DNA of 64,000 nucleotides from Mycobacterium sp. Root135 (GCF_001426545.1 NZ_LMEZ01000008.1:352889-416888), one strand, 5' to 3'. Positions 1 through 10,596 are shown, counted from the stretch's first letter. Notes: a model not told the origin generated them from the letters alone. Numbers and translations are program-made.

Positions 1-1271
1 TCGCCTGGATCGGCCCGGTCTTGACGGCGTTGCAGGGCAACCCGATCTGCGACCTCGACACCTCCTGTAGCAATACCCGCGACGTATTCGCGCGACTCGT
101 CGCCTCGCGCACCAATGGAAACCTCGATCAGCTGAACAATCTGGCGCACCAGCTGCAGGGGATGGGTGACAAACAGTCTCTGAATGCCACGTTGAAGAAG
201 CTGAACAGCACACTCGCCGGCGTCTCCTCGGCCGTCAACGCCATGGGGTTGGACAAACCCGGCGGTGCGCAGGCGGGCCTGACCCAGCTGAAGCAGGGCG
301 CCGACCGCCTGGCTGGTGGCAGCCAGCAGGTAGCTGGCGGGGTGGACCAACTCGTCGAACAGGTCAAGGTGATAGCCGACGGCCTTGGCGAGGCTTCGGG
401 GTTTCTGTTGACGATGAAGGAGAACGCTTCAGATCCATCGCAGGCCGGGTTCAACATCCCGGTGGAAGTGCTGAAGCTGGCGGAGTTCCAAAAGGCCGCC
501 AAGGCGTACGTGTCGCCGGACGGACACTCGGTGCGGTACCTGGTGCAAACCAAGCTCGACCCGTTCAGCTCCGCGGCGATGGATCAGGTCGACCAGATTA
601 GAGACGTCGCCATGGGGGCCCAGCCGAACACCACGTTGGCCGACGCCACGATCTCGATGGGAGGGTATCCGGCCGCGCTCAAGGACACCCGCGACTACTA
701 CCAGCACGACATTCGGTTCATCATCATCGCGACGCTCATCGTCGTCCTGCTGACGCTGATGGTGCTGCTGCGTGCGATCGTCGCACCCCTGTACCTCGTT
801 GGCACCGTGGTGCTTTCGTACTTTGCGGCCATCGGCATCGGCGTATTCGTATTCCAGTTCCTGCTCGGGCAGCAGTTGCATTGGAGTGTGCCGCCGTTGG
901 CCTTCGTCGTACTGGTGGCGGTGGGAGCCGACTACAACATGCTCCTGGTGTCGCGAATGCGCGACGAGTCTCCGCGCAGCCTGCGTTACGGAGTCATCCG
1001 TACCCTGGGTTCGACGGGCGGTGTGATCACCGCGGCAGGGCTCATCTTCGCCGCTTCGATGGGCGGACTGATGTTCTCGAGCATCGGCATCGTGCTGCAG
1101 GGCGGCTTCGTCATCGGGGTGGGAATTTTGTTGGACACCTTCGTGGTTCGCACCATCACGGTCCCCGCGCTTGCGGTTCTGGTCGGCCGCGCCAACTGGT
1201 GGCCGTCAGGTCGAATGAGTGCGCGGCGGTCGTCGACGCCGAAGGCCGAACCCGTCGAGCAACCCGGTTAG
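1..1271 (+). CDS. mmpL10: MmpL10-like RND transporter, C-terminal part (5' end outside window)
   Basis: The reading frame is open from the first bases, so the gene starts upstream; about 420 C-terminal residues are present. The last part contains five or six hydrophobic helices beginning near base 715 and the conserved MmpL segment VGADYNMLL near base 925. Its Asp-Tyr pair belongs to the proton-relay helix of MmpL transporters. A soluble periplasmic segment precedes the helices. MmpL proteins export cell-envelope lipids across the inner membrane. Because the next genes are a PE-PPE acyltransferase and a FadD23-like ligase, the best assignment is MmpL10 of the trehalose polyphleate (TPP) locus, which exports the diacyltrehalose precursor. 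The family call is firm; the paralogue number is inferred from context. Confidence 0.85.
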   Translation, partial: AWIGPVLTALQGNPICDLDTSCSNTRDVFARLVASRTNGNLDQLNNLAHQLQGMGDKQSLNATLKKLNSTLAGVSSAVNAMGLDKPGGAQAGLTQLKQGADRLAGGSQQVAGGVDQLVEQVKVIADGLGEASGFLLTMKENASDPSQAGFNIPVEVLKLAEFQKAAKAYVSPDGHSVRYLVQTKLDPFSSAAMDQVDQIRDVAMGAQPNTTLADATISMGGYPAALKDTRDYYQHDIRFIIIATLIVVLLTLMVLLRAIVAPLYLVGTVVLSYFAAIGIGVFVFQFLLGQQLHWSVPPLAFVVLVAVGADYNMLLVSRMRDESPRSLRYGVIRTLGSTGGVITAAGLIFAASMGGLMFSSIGIVLQGGFVIGVGILLDTFVVRTITVPALAVLVGRANWWPSGRMSARRSSTPKAEPVEQPG

Positions 1272-1328
1272 CGCGGGCCTGCGATGTATGTGAAACTACG
1301 ACACGAAGCAGACGGGTCAGGACTACGG

Positions 1329-2477
1329 ATGAAGAAACTCCTCGCGGGACTTGCGGTAGTGGTAACTGCTGGCGTCACTGGATGTTTCGGCGTAGGTTCC
1401 GCCGCCGCAGACGACGCGCGGCCCGCCGATCCGCCTGCGCCGGGATCGCCGGCCGGCAACACCCCGGCCCCCGTCGCGGCAGTGAACGGGACGGCGTACG
1501 CCCTCGGCGGCGCCCACGTCCTTGGGATTCCCTACGACGAGTACATCCGACTCACGGGCGCTGACTGGTTCCCTGGGATGAAGCGGGAGAAGGTCGACTA
1601 TCCCGCGGGCCAGGTTCAGGGCCACGTTCTGGAGCGACTGTTCCCCGGTATCGGCCCCATCGGAGAGCAGATCCGTCCCGGTTTGGGCTTGGACGGTCCG
1701 AGTATCGGCGAGTCGGTCGACATCGGCGAGCCGAACCTCCAGGCGGCCATTCGCAACGGTGGTCCCGGGGTTGCGATGGGCTTGTCCGAGGGGGCCTTCG
1801 TCCTCGACGCCGTGAAGGATCGATTGGCCACTGATCCGACCGCTCCGCCGCCGGATCAGTTGAGCTTTGCGACGTTTGGCGACCCACTTGCGAAGAGCTC
1901 GTTCGGGGAGAGCTTTCTGACCCAGATGTTCCCCGTGGGCAGCGTCGTGCCCGCGCTGGACTTCCGCATGCCCGCTCCGGTCGAGAGTCAGTACCACACC
2001 GACCAGTTCGTCTCTGCCTACGACAGCATTGCCGACTTTCCCGATCGTCCGGACAATCTGTTCGCCCTTGCCAATTCGATCGCCGGGCTGGCCACCGGCC
2101 ACACTGCCATTGCGTTCACCAAACCGAGCAACGTGCCGCCGCAGAACGTCAGGACGGAGGTCAACTCCAGGGGCGGGACGACCACGACGTATCTGATTCC
2201 GGAGGAGCACCTCCCGCTGGTCCTGCCCTTCAAGTATCTCGGTTACCCGCAGGACACGCTGAATCAGCTCGACGCGATACTGCTGCCCCGCGTGAACGCG
2301 GGCTACTCGCGAAACGACGATCCGGCGACGGCTCCGGTCCAGGTGGACCCCGCACGCGGCTTCGATCCCGTGGCTGTCACCGCGCCCGCCAACGAGGCGA
2401 CCTTCAGCGGCAGCGATGATCCACTCTCGACGCTCGCCAACGGCCTGATGTCCGCGTTCTCCAGTGGCCCGAAGTAG
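1329..2477 (+). CDS. pe: Secreted PE-PPE-domain acyltransferase of the TPP locus (Pe)
   Basis: A 382-residue exported protein. The N-terminus is [15 protein letters not shown] followed by VTGC, which fits a lipobox with Cys19, and then by an alternative signal peptidase I site (SAAA-DD, about residue 27). It is therefore either a lipoprotein or a secreted protein. The body is a PE-PPE (alpha/beta serine hydrolase) domain with nucleophile motif GLSEG (Ser153) and a later TFGDP segment, like the Chp-type acyltransferases of M. tuberculosis. In the TPP pathway this enzyme is thought to transfer polyphleic acids between diacyltrehalose molecules outside the membrane. It lies 57 bases after mmpL and overlaps fadD23. 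An in-frame ATG at 1284 adds 15 residues ahead of the signal peptide and is less likely. Confidence 0.82.
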   Translation: MKKLLAGLAVVVTAGVTGCFGVGSAAADDARPADPPAPGSPAGNTPAPVAAVNGTAYALGGAHVLGIPYDEYIRLTGADWFPGMKREKVDYPAGQVQGHVLERLFPGIGPIGEQIRPGLGLDGPSIGESVDIGEPNLQAAIRNGGPGVAMGLSEGAFVLDAVKDRLATDPTAPPPDQLSFATFGDPLAKSSFGESFLTQMFPVGSVVPALDFRMPAPVESQYHTDQFVSAYDSIADFPDRPDNLFALANSIAGLATGHTAIAFTKPSNVPPQNVRTEVNSRGGTTTTYLIPEEHLPLVLPFKYLGYPQDTLNQLDAILLPRVNAGYSRNDDPATAPVQVDPARGFDPVAVTAPANEATFSGSDDPLSTLANGLMSAFSSGPK

Positions 2478-4224
2478 CCGTGACGTGACGCCAACCCCCC
2501 AGTCGAGCATCCTCTCGATACTGCACGGTCGCGCTAGCATGCGCCCCGATGAGGTGGCCTTCACCTTCACCGACTACGACCACGACTCTGGAGGTGTTGC
2601 CGAGAGTGTGACGTGGTCGCAGTTGTCCCGCCGAACGTTGAATGCGGCGCGCGAACTCGGCAATCACGCGTCGGTCGGAGACCGGGTCGTGATCCTGGCA
2701 CCACAGGGACTCGATTACGTCCTGGCATTCCTGGGGTCCATGCAGGCCGGCCTGATTGCGGTCCCGTTGCCCTTGCCGCATCGCGGCGCCAGCCACGATC
2801 GGGTGAGTGCCGTCTTCGACGACACGTCGCCCTCGGTCGTGCTCACGACGTCCACTGTTGCAGACGACGTCGCCGAGTACCTCGATCGTGCCGGCCTGGA
2901 CATCGTTCCGAAGATCGTCGAAGTCGATGCGATGAATCTGGACGGCCTGCTCGACGGAGGGCCCGGCGCTTCGTCGACGGAGTTCCCCAGCACGGCGTAT
3001 CTGCAGTACAGCTCGGGTTCGACCCGGCTGCCCACCGGAGTGATGATCTCGCACCAAAATCTCCAGGTGAACTACGAGCAGTTGATGCGCAAGATCTTTG
3101 GCGGAAGCGTCACGTCTGGAGCCGATCTCACCATGGTGTCGTGGTTGCCCTTCTATCACGACATGGGTTTGGTGCTTGGTGTCTGCGCACCCATCCTCGG
3201 TGGCTTTCACGCCCAGCTCACCAGCCCGACCGCGTTCCTGGAAAGTCCGGCCAGATGGATGCGAGCATTGGCACAGAACCCGCATGCGTTCTCGGCGGCG
3301 CCGAACTTCGCCTTCGACCTGGCGGCCCGCAAGACCACCGACCGTGATCTCGCTGGACTCGACCTCGGTGGAGTGGTGGGTATCATCAACGGCGCTGAAC
3401 GCGTCGTGCCCGCGAGCCTGGAGCGCTTCGCAGATCGGTTCGCGCACTTCAACTTTCGCGACCACATGCTGCGTCCCTCCTACGGCATGGCGGAGGCGAC
3501 CGTCTTCGTGACGACCGCAACCTGGGCGGAGTCGTCGGCCGTCGCATTCGACGTCGACGAATTGTCCGCAGGCCGCGCTCGACGGTGTCCGGCCGGAACC
3601 GGGTCGTCGCTGGTGCGCTACGAACTGCCGCAGTCGCCCATGCTGCGGGTGGTCGACGTCGAGACGGAGCGGGAAGTCCCGCAGGACGTGGTCGGCGAGC
3701 TCTGGGTGCACGGCGACAACGTCTCGACCGGATACTGGGGCAGGCCGCCCGAGGAGCAACGCTGCTTCGGGGCCACGATCGTCGATCCCTCGTCGGGTAC
3801 ACCGGACGGGCCGTGGTTGAGAACGGGCGACTTGGGTTTCGTCTCCAAGGGAGAGCTCTTCATCGTCGGCCGCATCAAGGACCTGCTGATCATTCGCGGT
3901 CGCAACCACTATCCCGAGGACGTCGAGGCGACGATCCAGGAACTCACCGGCGGTCGTGTCGCGGCGATATCGGTCCCGGTGAACGACGTGGAGCAATTGG
4001 TCGCCGTCGTCGAGCTCAAGAAGCGTGAAGATTCGCCCGAGGGCTGGCTCGATGTCGTCAAGAGCGACGTCACCGCGGCGATATCCAACGAGCACGGTGT
4101 GACCGTCGGCGATCTCGTGCTGGTACCGACCGGGTCGATTCCGACCACGACGAGCGGCAAGATTCAGCGTGCAGCGTGCGTCGGTCTGTATGCCGAGGGG
4201 CAATTCGACCGGTTGGACGCCTGA
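2464..4224 (+). CDS. fadD23: FadD23-like long-chain fatty-acyl-AMP ligase
   Basis: A 586-residue adenylate-forming enzyme of the FAAL type, which activates fatty acids as acyl-adenylates and loads them on a polyketide synthase. The ATP/AMP signature [10 protein letters not shown] lies near residues 178-187, a DMGLVLG motif follows, and the C-terminal subdomain has the acyl-AMP ligase lysine region SGKIQRA. Length matches the family. The first GTG overlaps the pe stop by 14 bases, indicating translational coupling; a second GTG at 2485 is possible. With MmpL10 and Pe upstream, the expected job is activation of the acyl primer for phleic acid synthesis in TPP assembly. FadD numbering rests on context. 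Confidence 0.82.
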   Translation: MARSSRDVTPTPQSSILSILHGRASMRPDEVAFTFTDYDHDSGGVAESVTWSQLSRRTLNAARELGNHASVGDRVVILAPQGLDYVLAFLGSMQAGLIAVPLPLPHRGASHDRVSAVFDDTSPSVVLTTSTVADDVAEYLDRAGLDIVPKIVEVDAMNLDGLLDGGPGASSTEFPSTAYLQYSSGSTRLPTGVMISHQNLQVNYEQLMRKIFGGSVTSGADLTMVSWLPFYHDMGLVLGVCAPILGGFHAQLTSPTAFLESPARWMRALAQNPHAFSAAPNFAFDLAARKTTDRDLAGLDLGGVVGIINGAERVVPASLERFADRFAHFNFRDHMLRPSYGMAEATVFVTTATWAESSAVAFDVDELSAGRARRCPAGTGSSLVRYELPQSPMLRVVDVETEREVPQDVVGELWVHGDNVSTGYWGRPPEEQRCFGATIVDPSSGTPDGPWLRTGDLGFVSKGELFIVGRIKDLLIIRGRNHYPEDVEATIQELTGGRVAAISVPVNDVEQLVAVVELKKREDSPEGWLDVVKSDVTAAISNEHGVTVGDLVLVPTGSIPTTTSGKIQRAACVGLYAEGQFDRLDA

Positions 4225-4254
4225 GCCCAATCGCGGGGCGCGCCAGGGTCATCG

Positions 4255-4899
4255 ATGTTCCTTACCGTTCTGGTCATGGCGCTTGCCGTCAGCGTCGAAC
4301 CGTTCCGAATAGGCATGACTTTGGTGATGCTGAACAGGCCCCGGCCGGCGCTCCAGTTGCTGGCGTTCCTGTGTGGCGGCTTCGCCATGGGAATCACGGT
4401 GGGCCTCGTCGTGCTGTTCGTGTTTCACCGCGCACTACGGGAGTCGAACTACGTCACCTTGCCGAACGTCCAGATTCTGATCGGGCTCCTGATGTTGTTC
4501 TTCGCGCTGATCGTCGTGATCCCCGGGCGCCTACGTCTGCGGCCGACACGCGTGACGGGGCCGGCCGAACGACTGCTGCGCGGACCGTCGCTGGTGGTCG
4601 CAGGCGTTGCCGGGCTGGGCATCGCGCTTCCGTCGGTCGACTATCTTGCCGCGCTGGCCGTCATCCTGGCCTCGGATGCGGACGCCGCGACGCAGGTCGC
4701 CTTGTTGTTGGCGTTCAACGTCGTGGCCTTCGCGTTGGTGGAGATTCCATTGCTGGGTTACCTGCTGGCACCAGAGGCGACCTTGAGGTGGGTCGCGTCG
4801 CTGCACGGCTGGATCCGAGCGCGTCGCCGAGTCGAGGTGGCAAGCGTGCTGACGGCGATCGGCTGTGGGTTCCTCGTGATCGGTGTGGCAGGGCTGTGA
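4255..4899 (+). CDS. Gap-like (glycolipid addressing protein family) membrane protein
   Basis: A 214-residue integral membrane protein with about six hydrophobic segments: residues 1-25, 30-55, 70-92, 105-130, 138-162 and 195-212. It has the charge and Pro pattern (SVEPFRIGM near residue 13) of the Gap/SfLAP family. Gap helps glycopeptidolipids reach the mycobacterial surface, and a gap-like gene is also found at the end of TPP-type loci. It starts 30 bases after fadD23 and is probably co-transcribed. A role in moving the locus lipid to the surface is inference. Confidence 0.75.
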   Translation: MFLTVLVMALAVSVEPFRIGMTLVMLNRPRPALQLLAFLCGGFAMGITVGLVVLFVFHRALRESNYVTLPNVQILIGLLMLFFALIVVIPGRLRLRPTRVTGPAERLLRGPSLVVAGVAGLGIALPSVDYLAALAVILASDADAATQVALLLAFNVVAFALVEIPLLGYLLAPEATLRWVASLHGWIRARRRVEVASVLTAIGCGFLVIGVAGL

Positions 4900-5454
<555 letters not shown>

Positions 5455-5470
5455 CTCTCCTGTGGGCTCG

Positions 5471-5632
5471 CTACGGTCGGGCGGCCAACTCGTCGCGGTA
5501 GCCCGCGACGCGCCGGTCCAACTCGGCGGCGTCGTCGGGCCTGCCCTCCTTGCGAGCCAGCTCGGCGCGCACCGTCAATTCGCGGATTGCGGTCCGAATG
5601 TCGTTGACGCTCTTCGTTTCTTGAGGACCCAT
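5471..5632 (-). CDS. Small conserved-looking hypothetical protein, 53 aa
   Basis: A short soluble protein starting MGPQETKSVNDI, rich in Arg, Glu and Ala, predicted to form two helices (a helical hairpin around residues 10-50). The ATG at 5632 has a Shine-Dalgarno AAAGG about 8 bases upstream, which decides this start over the 74-residue extension. It lies downstream of the sdh1 operon beyond a hairpin. I do not recognise the family and no function can be given. Confidence 0.55.
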   Translation of the reverse strand: MGPQETKSVNDIRTAIRELTVRAELARKEGRPDDAAELDRRVAGYRDELAARP

Positions 5633-5708
5633 GCGGCTAGCCTTTCGTCGTTGAATGGCGTGAATCGGCCTGCAGTCCACGGTACGCCGCAACACTCGCC
5701 CAACGTGA

Positions 5709-5746
5709 CGTGGCTGCGAGATTCTCGAAGAATTCTCGCAGCCACG
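5709..5746 (-). terminator. Hairpin downstream of sdh1 operon
   Basis: A perfect 13-bp inverted repeat (CGTGGCTGCGAGA with its complement), with a further TTCT/AGAA pairing inside leaving a 3-base loop. It sits 13 bases past the sdhB stop on the minus strand. No T-run follows, as is usual for mycobacterial intrinsic terminators. It most likely ends sdh1 transcription. Confidence 0.7.
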
Positions 5747-5759
5747 GTCGATTACGCCG

Positions 5760-6509
5760 CTACCGCCGGAATAGCTTGTTTCCGAGCCACACGATCGGGT
5801 CGTACTTGCGGTCGGCGACGCGTTCCTTCATGGGGATCAGGGCGTTGTCGGTGATCTTGATGTGTTCGGGGCAGACCTCTGTGCAGCACTTGGTGATGTT
5901 GCACAGGCCGAGGCCGAACTCCTCCTGCGCCATGTCCTTGCGGTCCACGGTGTCCAACGGATGCATGTCCAGCTCCGCGATCCGCATGTGATAGCGCGGG
6001 CCCGCGAAGTTCTCCTTGTTCTCCTCGTGGTCGCGCACCACGTGGCAGACGTTCTGGCACAGGAAGCACTCGATGCACTTGCGGAACTCCTGGCTGCGGT
6101 TCACGTCCTCCTGCTGCATCCGGTACTCACCGGGCTGCAGATCCTTCGGCGGCGTGAACGACGGGATCTGGCGCGCCTTTTCGTAGTTGAAGGACACGTC
6201 GGTCACCAGGTCACGCATGACGGGGAAGGTCCGCAGCGGGGTGACGGTGACGGTTTCGTCCTCGCCGAAGGTGGACATGCGCGTCATGCACATCAGCCGG
6301 GGACGGCCGTTGACCTCGGCCGAGCACGATCCGCACTTGCCCGCCTTGCAGTTCCACCGCACCGCGAGGTCGTTGGCCTGGGTGGCCTGCAGACGGTGGA
6401 TGATGTCGAGCACCACCTCGCCCTCGTTGACCTCGACGGTGTAGTCCTTGAGCTCGCCGCCCGTGTCGTCGCCGCGCCAGACTCGCATGCTCGCTTCATA
6501 GGCAGCCAT
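5760..6509 (-). CDS. sdhB: Succinate dehydrogenase 1 iron-sulfur subunit
   Basis: A 249-residue SdhB/FrdB protein carrying electrons from the flavoprotein to the membrane subunit. The [2Fe-2S] cysteines are visible as Cys54, Cys59, Cys62 and Cys74 (CKAGKCGSC...C). The ferredoxin-like half has CIECFLCQNVC (Cys145-155) and CNITKCCTEVCP (Cys203-213) for the other clusters. It corresponds to M. tuberculosis Rv0247c of the Sdh1 complex, which oxidises succinate with menaquinone as acceptor. Its start lies one base after the sdhA stop, so the two are translationally coupled. Confidence 0.95.
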   Translation of the reverse strand: MAAYEASMRVWRGDDTGGELKDYTVEVNEGEVVLDIIHRLQATQANDLAVRWNCKAGKCGSCSAEVNGRPRLMCMTRMSTFGEDETVTVTPLRTFPVMRDLVTDVSFNYEKARQIPSFTPPKDLQPGEYRMQQEDVNRSQEFRKCIECFLCQNVCHVVRDHEENKENFAGPRYHMRIAELDMHPLDTVDRKDMAQEEFGLGLCNITKCCTEVCPEHIKITDNALIPMKERVADRKYDPIVWLGNKLFRR

Positions 6510-6510
6510 G

Positions 6511-8475
6511 TCAGCCCTTCCGTTCCGGGTGCTCGGTCAATTCGCCGTCGGTGTAGTACTTCTCGAGTTCGGACAGCTCGAAGACTTCGAGGAGGTCCGG
6601 CCGCATCGGCACCTGTTCCTCGGCGTCGACGGTGACGCGGGGGACCATCGCCTCGGCGGTCGCCGCCTCCGTCGTCCGACACACCAGCAGCGTGTTGCGC
6701 CAGTTGGCGTCCATCGCCGGGTGGTCGTCGCGGGTGTGCCCGCCGCGGCTTTCGGTGCGCTGCAGCGCCGCCTTGGCCACGCACTCGCTGACCAGCAGCA
6801 TGTTGCGCATGTCGATCGCGAGGTGCCAGCCCGGGTTGTAGACCCGCCCGCCCTCGACGGCGACGTTCTGCAACCTGCCCCTGAGCTCGTCGAGTTTGGC
6901 GAGCGCCTCGTGGATCTCCTCTTCCTTGCGGATGATGCCGACGAGGTCGTTCATCGACTGCTGCAGCTCGGCGTGCAGCGTGTACGGGTTCTCGGGATTC
7001 TCATGCGGCTCGTACGGCGCCAACGCCATCTTCTCGGCCTCGTCGAGGGAGTCCTGTGAGATCTTCGGCCGCTCGTCGAGCGCGCGGACGTAGTCGGCAG
7101 CCCCGAGCCCGGCCCGCCGCCCGAACACCAGAAGGTCGGACAGCGAGTTGCCGCCGAGGCGGTTGGAGCCGTGCATGCCACCCGAGCACTCGCCCGCGGC
7201 GAACAGGCCGGGAGTGGCCGCCCCGCCGGTGTCGGGGTCGACCTCGATGCCACCCATGACGTAGTGGCAGGTGGGGCCGACTTCCATCTCGTCCTTGGTG
7301 ATGTCGACCTCGGCCAGCTCGATGAACTGGTGGTACATCGAGGGGAGCCGACGCTTGATCTCCTCGGTCGGCATGCGCGAGGCGATGTCGAGGTAGACGC
7401 CGCCGTGCGGGGTGCCGCGCCCTGCCTTGACCTCGGCCACGATGGCACGGGCCACCTCGTCGCGGGGGAGCAGGTCAGGGGTGCGCCTGGCGGAGTCGTT
7501 GTCCTTGAGCCATTGGTCGGCTTCTTCTTCCGTCTCGGCGTACTGACCCTTGAACACCGGGGGGATGTAGTCGAACATGAAGCGCTTGCCCTCGGAGTTC
7601 TTCAGCACTCCGCCGTCGCCGCGGACGCCCTCGGTGACGAGGATGCCCTTCACGGACAGCGGCCAGACCATCCCGGTCGGGTGGAACTGGATGAACTCCA
7701 TGTTGATCAGTGACGACCCTGCGCGCAGCGCCAGGGCGTGGCCGTCGCCGGTGTACTCCCAGGAGTTGGACGACACCTTGAACGACTTGCCGATGCCGCC
7801 GGTGGCCAGCACGACCGCCGGCGCTTCGAACAGGATGAAGTTGCCGGTCTCGCGCCAGTAGCCGAAGGCGCCGGCGATCCTGCCGGTGGGTCCGTCTGAG
7901 TTGGGCTCCGCGCTGGCGTTGTCCCTCGGGCCCTTGTCGAGGATGAGGTCGGTGATCGAACACTCGTGGAAGACCTTGATCCGGGCCTCGTAGTCGCCGA
8001 GCTCGCGGAAGTCCTCCTGCTGCAGGGACACGATCTTTTGCTGCAGCGTGCGGATGATCTCCAGGCCGGTGCGGTCGCCGACGTGCGCCAGCCGCGGGTA
8101 GGTGTGCCCGCCGAAGTTGCGCTGGCTGATCTTGCCGTCCTTGGTGCGGTCGAACAGCGCACCGTAGGTCTCCAGCTCCCACACCCGGTCGGGGGCTTCC
8201 TGCGCGTGCAGCTCGGCCATCCGCCAGTTGTTGAGGAACTTGCCGCCGCGCATGGTGTCACCGAAGTGCGTCTGCCACGAGTCCTTGGTGTTGACGTTCT
8301 TCATCGCCGCCGCGCAGCCGCCCTCGGCCATCACGGTGTGCGCCTTGCCGAACAGCGACTTGGTGACCACCGCGACGCGCTGTCCGCGTTCGCGTGCCTC
8401 GATCACCGCTCGCAGTCCTGCCCCGCCGGCGCCGATGACGACCACGTCGTATTCGTGCCGTTCGAGTTCACCCAT
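6511..8475 (-). CDS. sdhA: Succinate dehydrogenase 1 flavoprotein subunit
   Basis: A 654-residue flavoprotein matching Rv0248c. The N-terminal dinucleotide-binding motif GAGGAGLRA is followed by KAHTVMAEGG, whose His is the expected covalent FAD attachment site. The substrate-domain motif QFHPTGM lies near residue 265, and the capping and C-terminal helical domains are present. It oxidises succinate to fumarate on the cytoplasmic face of the membrane. It lies between the membrane subunit and sdhB in a compact minus-strand operon. Confidence 0.95.
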   Translation of the reverse strand: MGELERHEYDVVVIGAGGAGLRAVIEARERGQRVAVVTKSLFGKAHTVMAEGGCAAAMKNVNTKDSWQTHFGDTMRGGKFLNNWRMAELHAQEAPDRVWELETYGALFDRTKDGKISQRNFGGHTYPRLAHVGDRTGLEIIRTLQQKIVSLQQEDFRELGDYEARIKVFHECSITDLILDKGPRDNASAEPNSDGPTGRIAGAFGYWRETGNFILFEAPAVVLATGGIGKSFKVSSNSWEYTGDGHALALRAGSSLINMEFIQFHPTGMVWPLSVKGILVTEGVRGDGGVLKNSEGKRFMFDYIPPVFKGQYAETEEEADQWLKDNDSARRTPDLLPRDEVARAIVAEVKAGRGTPHGGVYLDIASRMPTEEIKRRLPSMYHQFIELAEVDITKDEMEVGPTCHYVMGGIEVDPDTGGAATPGLFAAGECSGGMHGSNRLGGNSLSDLLVFGRRAGLGAADYVRALDERPKISQDSLDEAEKMALAPYEPHENPENPYTLHAELQQSMNDLVGIIRKEEEIHEALAKLDELRGRLQNVAVEGGRVYNPGWHLAIDMRNMLLVSECVAKAALQRTESRGGHTRDDHPAMDANWRNTLLVCRTTEAATAEAMVPRVTVDAEEQVPMRPDLLEVFELSELEKYYTDGELTEHPERKG

Positions 8476-8519
8476 GAATTCGTACCCCTACGTCGTCAAT
8501 TGTCTTGTCGGCCAACGAA

Positions 8520-9350
8520 TCAGCCAATGAATCTGAGGTCGGAGATGGTGCCGCTGGCGACCAGCATCACGTAGAAGTCGGTGAACATCAGGGTGCCGAG
8601 CGTGATCCACGCGTACAGCTTGTGCCTGGTGTTGAGCCTGCTCACCTGACCCCACAGCCAGTACCGCACCGGGTGCTTGGAGAAGTGCTTGAGCCGCCCG
8701 CCGACGACGTGGCGGCAGGAGTGGCAGGACAGCGTGTAGACCCACAGCATCACCACGTTGACGACGAGAACGACGTTGCCCAAACCGAATCCGAAGCCGG
8801 ACGGCGATTGGAAGGCGTTGATTGCGTCGTAGGTGTTGATCACCGAGATGATCCCGGCGATGTAGAAGAAGTACCGGTGGGTGTTCTGGATGATCAGCGG
8901 CAGCCGCGTCTCGCCGGTGTACTTGGCGTGTGGTTCGGCCACGGCGCAGGCGGTGGGCGACTGCCACACCGAGCGGTAGTAGGCGCCGCGGTAGTAGTAG
9001 CAGGTCAGCCGGAACAGCAGCAGGAACGGCAGCGACGCCGCCGCGTACGGCAGCCACCACACGTCGGGCAGGATCTGGGGCCAGAAGTGGCTGGCTTCGG
9101 GCAGGCAGCCGGTGCTGATGCACGGCGAGTAGAACGGCGTCAGGTAGTGGTAGTCGGCGACGTAGTAGTTGTTCTGCATGAACGCCCGCACCGTCGCGTA
9201 GATCACGAACGCGGCAAAGCCGAGGTCGGTGATCAGCGGCGACTTCCACCACGCGTCCGTGCGGAGCGTGCGTTGCGAGATTCGCGCTCTAGTCGGCGAG
9301 AAGACCCCGGTACCGCTGGAATCGCTGCGGTCGGCGGTGGGTGCGCTCAC
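8520..9350 (-). CDS. sdhC: Succinate dehydrogenase 1 cytochrome b-type membrane subunit (Rv0249c type)
   Basis: A 276-residue protein with five hydrophobic segments, at about residues 40-60, 100-120, 160-180, 190-215 and 250-268. His residues in the helices (including THRYFFYI and LSCHSCRHV) could ligate heme. It matches the single fused membrane anchor Rv0249c of Sdh1, which passes electrons to menaquinone. It precedes sdhA by 44 bases and starts at GTG. The subunit label SdhC is a convenience, as this anchor is a single-gene version. Confidence 0.88.
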   Translation of the reverse strand: MSAPTADRSDSSGTGVFSPTRARISQRTLRTDAWWKSPLITDLGFAAFVIYATVRAFMQNNYYVADYHYLTPFYSPCISTGCLPEASHFWPQILPDVWWLPYAAASLPFLLLFRLTCYYYRGAYYRSVWQSPTACAVAEPHAKYTGETRLPLIIQNTHRYFFYIAGIISVINTYDAINAFQSPSGFGFGLGNVVLVVNVVMLWVYTLSCHSCRHVVGGRLKHFSKHPVRYWLWGQVSRLNTRHKLYAWITLGTLMFTDFYVMLVASGTISDLRFIG

Positions 9351-9419
9351 GGGGTGTGCCTCACTTCATCGTGACATGTCGGGGTCGTGACGGTGTTCGG
9401 TCGCTCGGGCTAGGCAGGT

Positions 9420-9722
9420 CTAGTCGAAGGGAGAGCTCATTGGGCCCTCGTCGTCGACGTCCTGCCAGAAGTCGCTTGCGTACTGCGTGTCGGGGATGCC
9501 GATCTTCTCGGCGTGGAGGTGGTGATGGGTTACCCCGCGAACGAGGTTCAACTCGTCGGCGTCGATGTCGAGCCGGTCGATGTCGTTTTGAATGCGTTCG
9601 GCGTCGTTGACGATGCGTCGCATCGCCGCGCTGTCGCCGTAGCGTGATGCCAGTGACGACACGCAGCGGCGAAGGTCTCCGATCAGCAGGTGCAGCTGGT
9701 CGAGTTCGGTGGTTGTGGACAA
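9420..9722 (-). CDS. Conserved hypothetical protein of the sdh1 operon (Rv0250c type)
   Basis: A 100-residue soluble acidic protein with an N-terminal helical half (LRRCVSSLASRYG, MRRIVNDAERI) and a C-terminus ending FWQDVDDEG. It resembles Rv0250c of M. tuberculosis, always next to sdh1. I choose the TTG at 9722 because a full Shine-Dalgarno, AAGGAGGT, lies 8 bases upstream and the product then matches the relative in length. The in-frame ATG at 9755 would add 11 residues and place this Shine-Dalgarno inside the gene. The 69-base gap to sdhC suggests one operon, so an assembly or regulatory role in Sdh1 is plausible but unproven. Confidence 0.78.
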   Translation of the reverse strand: MSTTTELDQLHLLIGDLRRCVSSLASRYGDSAAMRRIVNDAERIQNDIDRLDIDADELNLVRGVTHHHLHAEKIGIPDTQYASDFWQDVDDEGPMSSPFD

Positions 9723-9837
9723 CGGAGTTGACCTCCTTGGGCTGAAGGGTGTCACGGATCACAGTACGACAATTGATGTTAGTCACTCTCGGAGTTCAGA
9801 GTGAGACAGGTCACGTCGAAGAGGGAAGGGTTGGCAA

Positions 9838-10596
9838 ATGTCCAAAGAGGTTCTGCAGGAGCGCGCAACGTTGTTGAAGGCGCTACACGTGGCGGGTGAC
9901 CCGGTGATTCTGCCGACGGTGTGGGACGCGTGGTCGGCCAAGCTCGCGGTCGACGCCGGATTCAAGGCCCTGACGGTCGGAAGTCATCCGGTGGCGGATT
10001 CGGTGGGCAAGGCGGACGGGGAGGGCATGTCCTTCGACGATCTGACCGCTCGGGTCGCGCAGATCACCGGTGCGGTCGACGTGCCGGTGTCGGTGGATGC
10101 CGAGTCCGGGTACGGAGAGTCGGCGCAACGGCTGATCGACGGGTTGTTGGAGGCCGGCGCGGTGGGCCTCAACGTCGAGGACACCGTGCACAGGGAGGGC
10201 AAGCGACTGCGCTCGCCGGAGGAGCACGCCGAGCTCATCGGGGCGCTTCGCGCGGCGTCGGACGCGGCGGGCGTGCACGTGGTGATCAACGCCCGAACCG
10301 ACCTGTTCATCCGCAAGGACGGCGACGATTCCGATCGCGTCGACCGCGCCATCGCCAGGATGAAGCTGGCGGCGGAGGCGGGTGCCGACAGCCTGTACCC
10401 GGTCGGGCGTCACGACGACGACACCATGCGACGGCTGACGTCCGAACTGCCCTTGCCGGTGAACGCCATTGCGCTGCCGGACACCGACGACCCGGCGTCG
10501 TTCGGCCCGCTTGGCGTGGGCCGCATCAGCTTTGGGCCGTTCTTTCAGCGGGTGCTGTCCGGGCACGCGGAGACGTTGCTCGCCCGCTGGAAGTAG
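9838..10596 (+). CDS. Isocitrate lyase / PEP mutase superfamily protein
   Basis: A 252-residue TIM-barrel protein. Family motifs are WDAWSAKLA near residue 29, a metal-binding DAESGYG near residue 86, LNVEDTV near 115 and NARTDLF near 149. Related enzymes cleave or rearrange C-C or C-P bonds of 2-oxoacid-like substrates; the small mycobacterial members resemble Rv1998c, whose role is unclear. The start has a purine-rich ribosome site (gaagagggaaggg). It is transcribed away from the sdh1 operon and convergent with the giant gene that follows. Substrate cannot be told from sequence. Confidence 0.8.
   Translation: MSKEVLQERATLLKALHVAGDPVILPTVWDAWSAKLAVDAGFKALTVGSHPVADSVGKADGEGMSFDDLTARVAQITGAVDVPVSVDAESGYGESAQRLIDGLLEAGAVGLNVEDTVHREGKRLRSPEEHAELIGALRAASDAAGVHVVINARTDLFIRKDGDDSDRVDRAIARMKLAAEAGADSLYPVGRHDDDTMRRLTSELPLPVNAIALPDTDDPASFGPLGVGRISFGPFFQRVLSGHAETLLARWK

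Noticed and set aside
2404-4230. 608-codon minus-strand ORF opposite fadD23
   Set aside because: Antisense of a clear adenylate-forming enzyme with no recognisable protein features.
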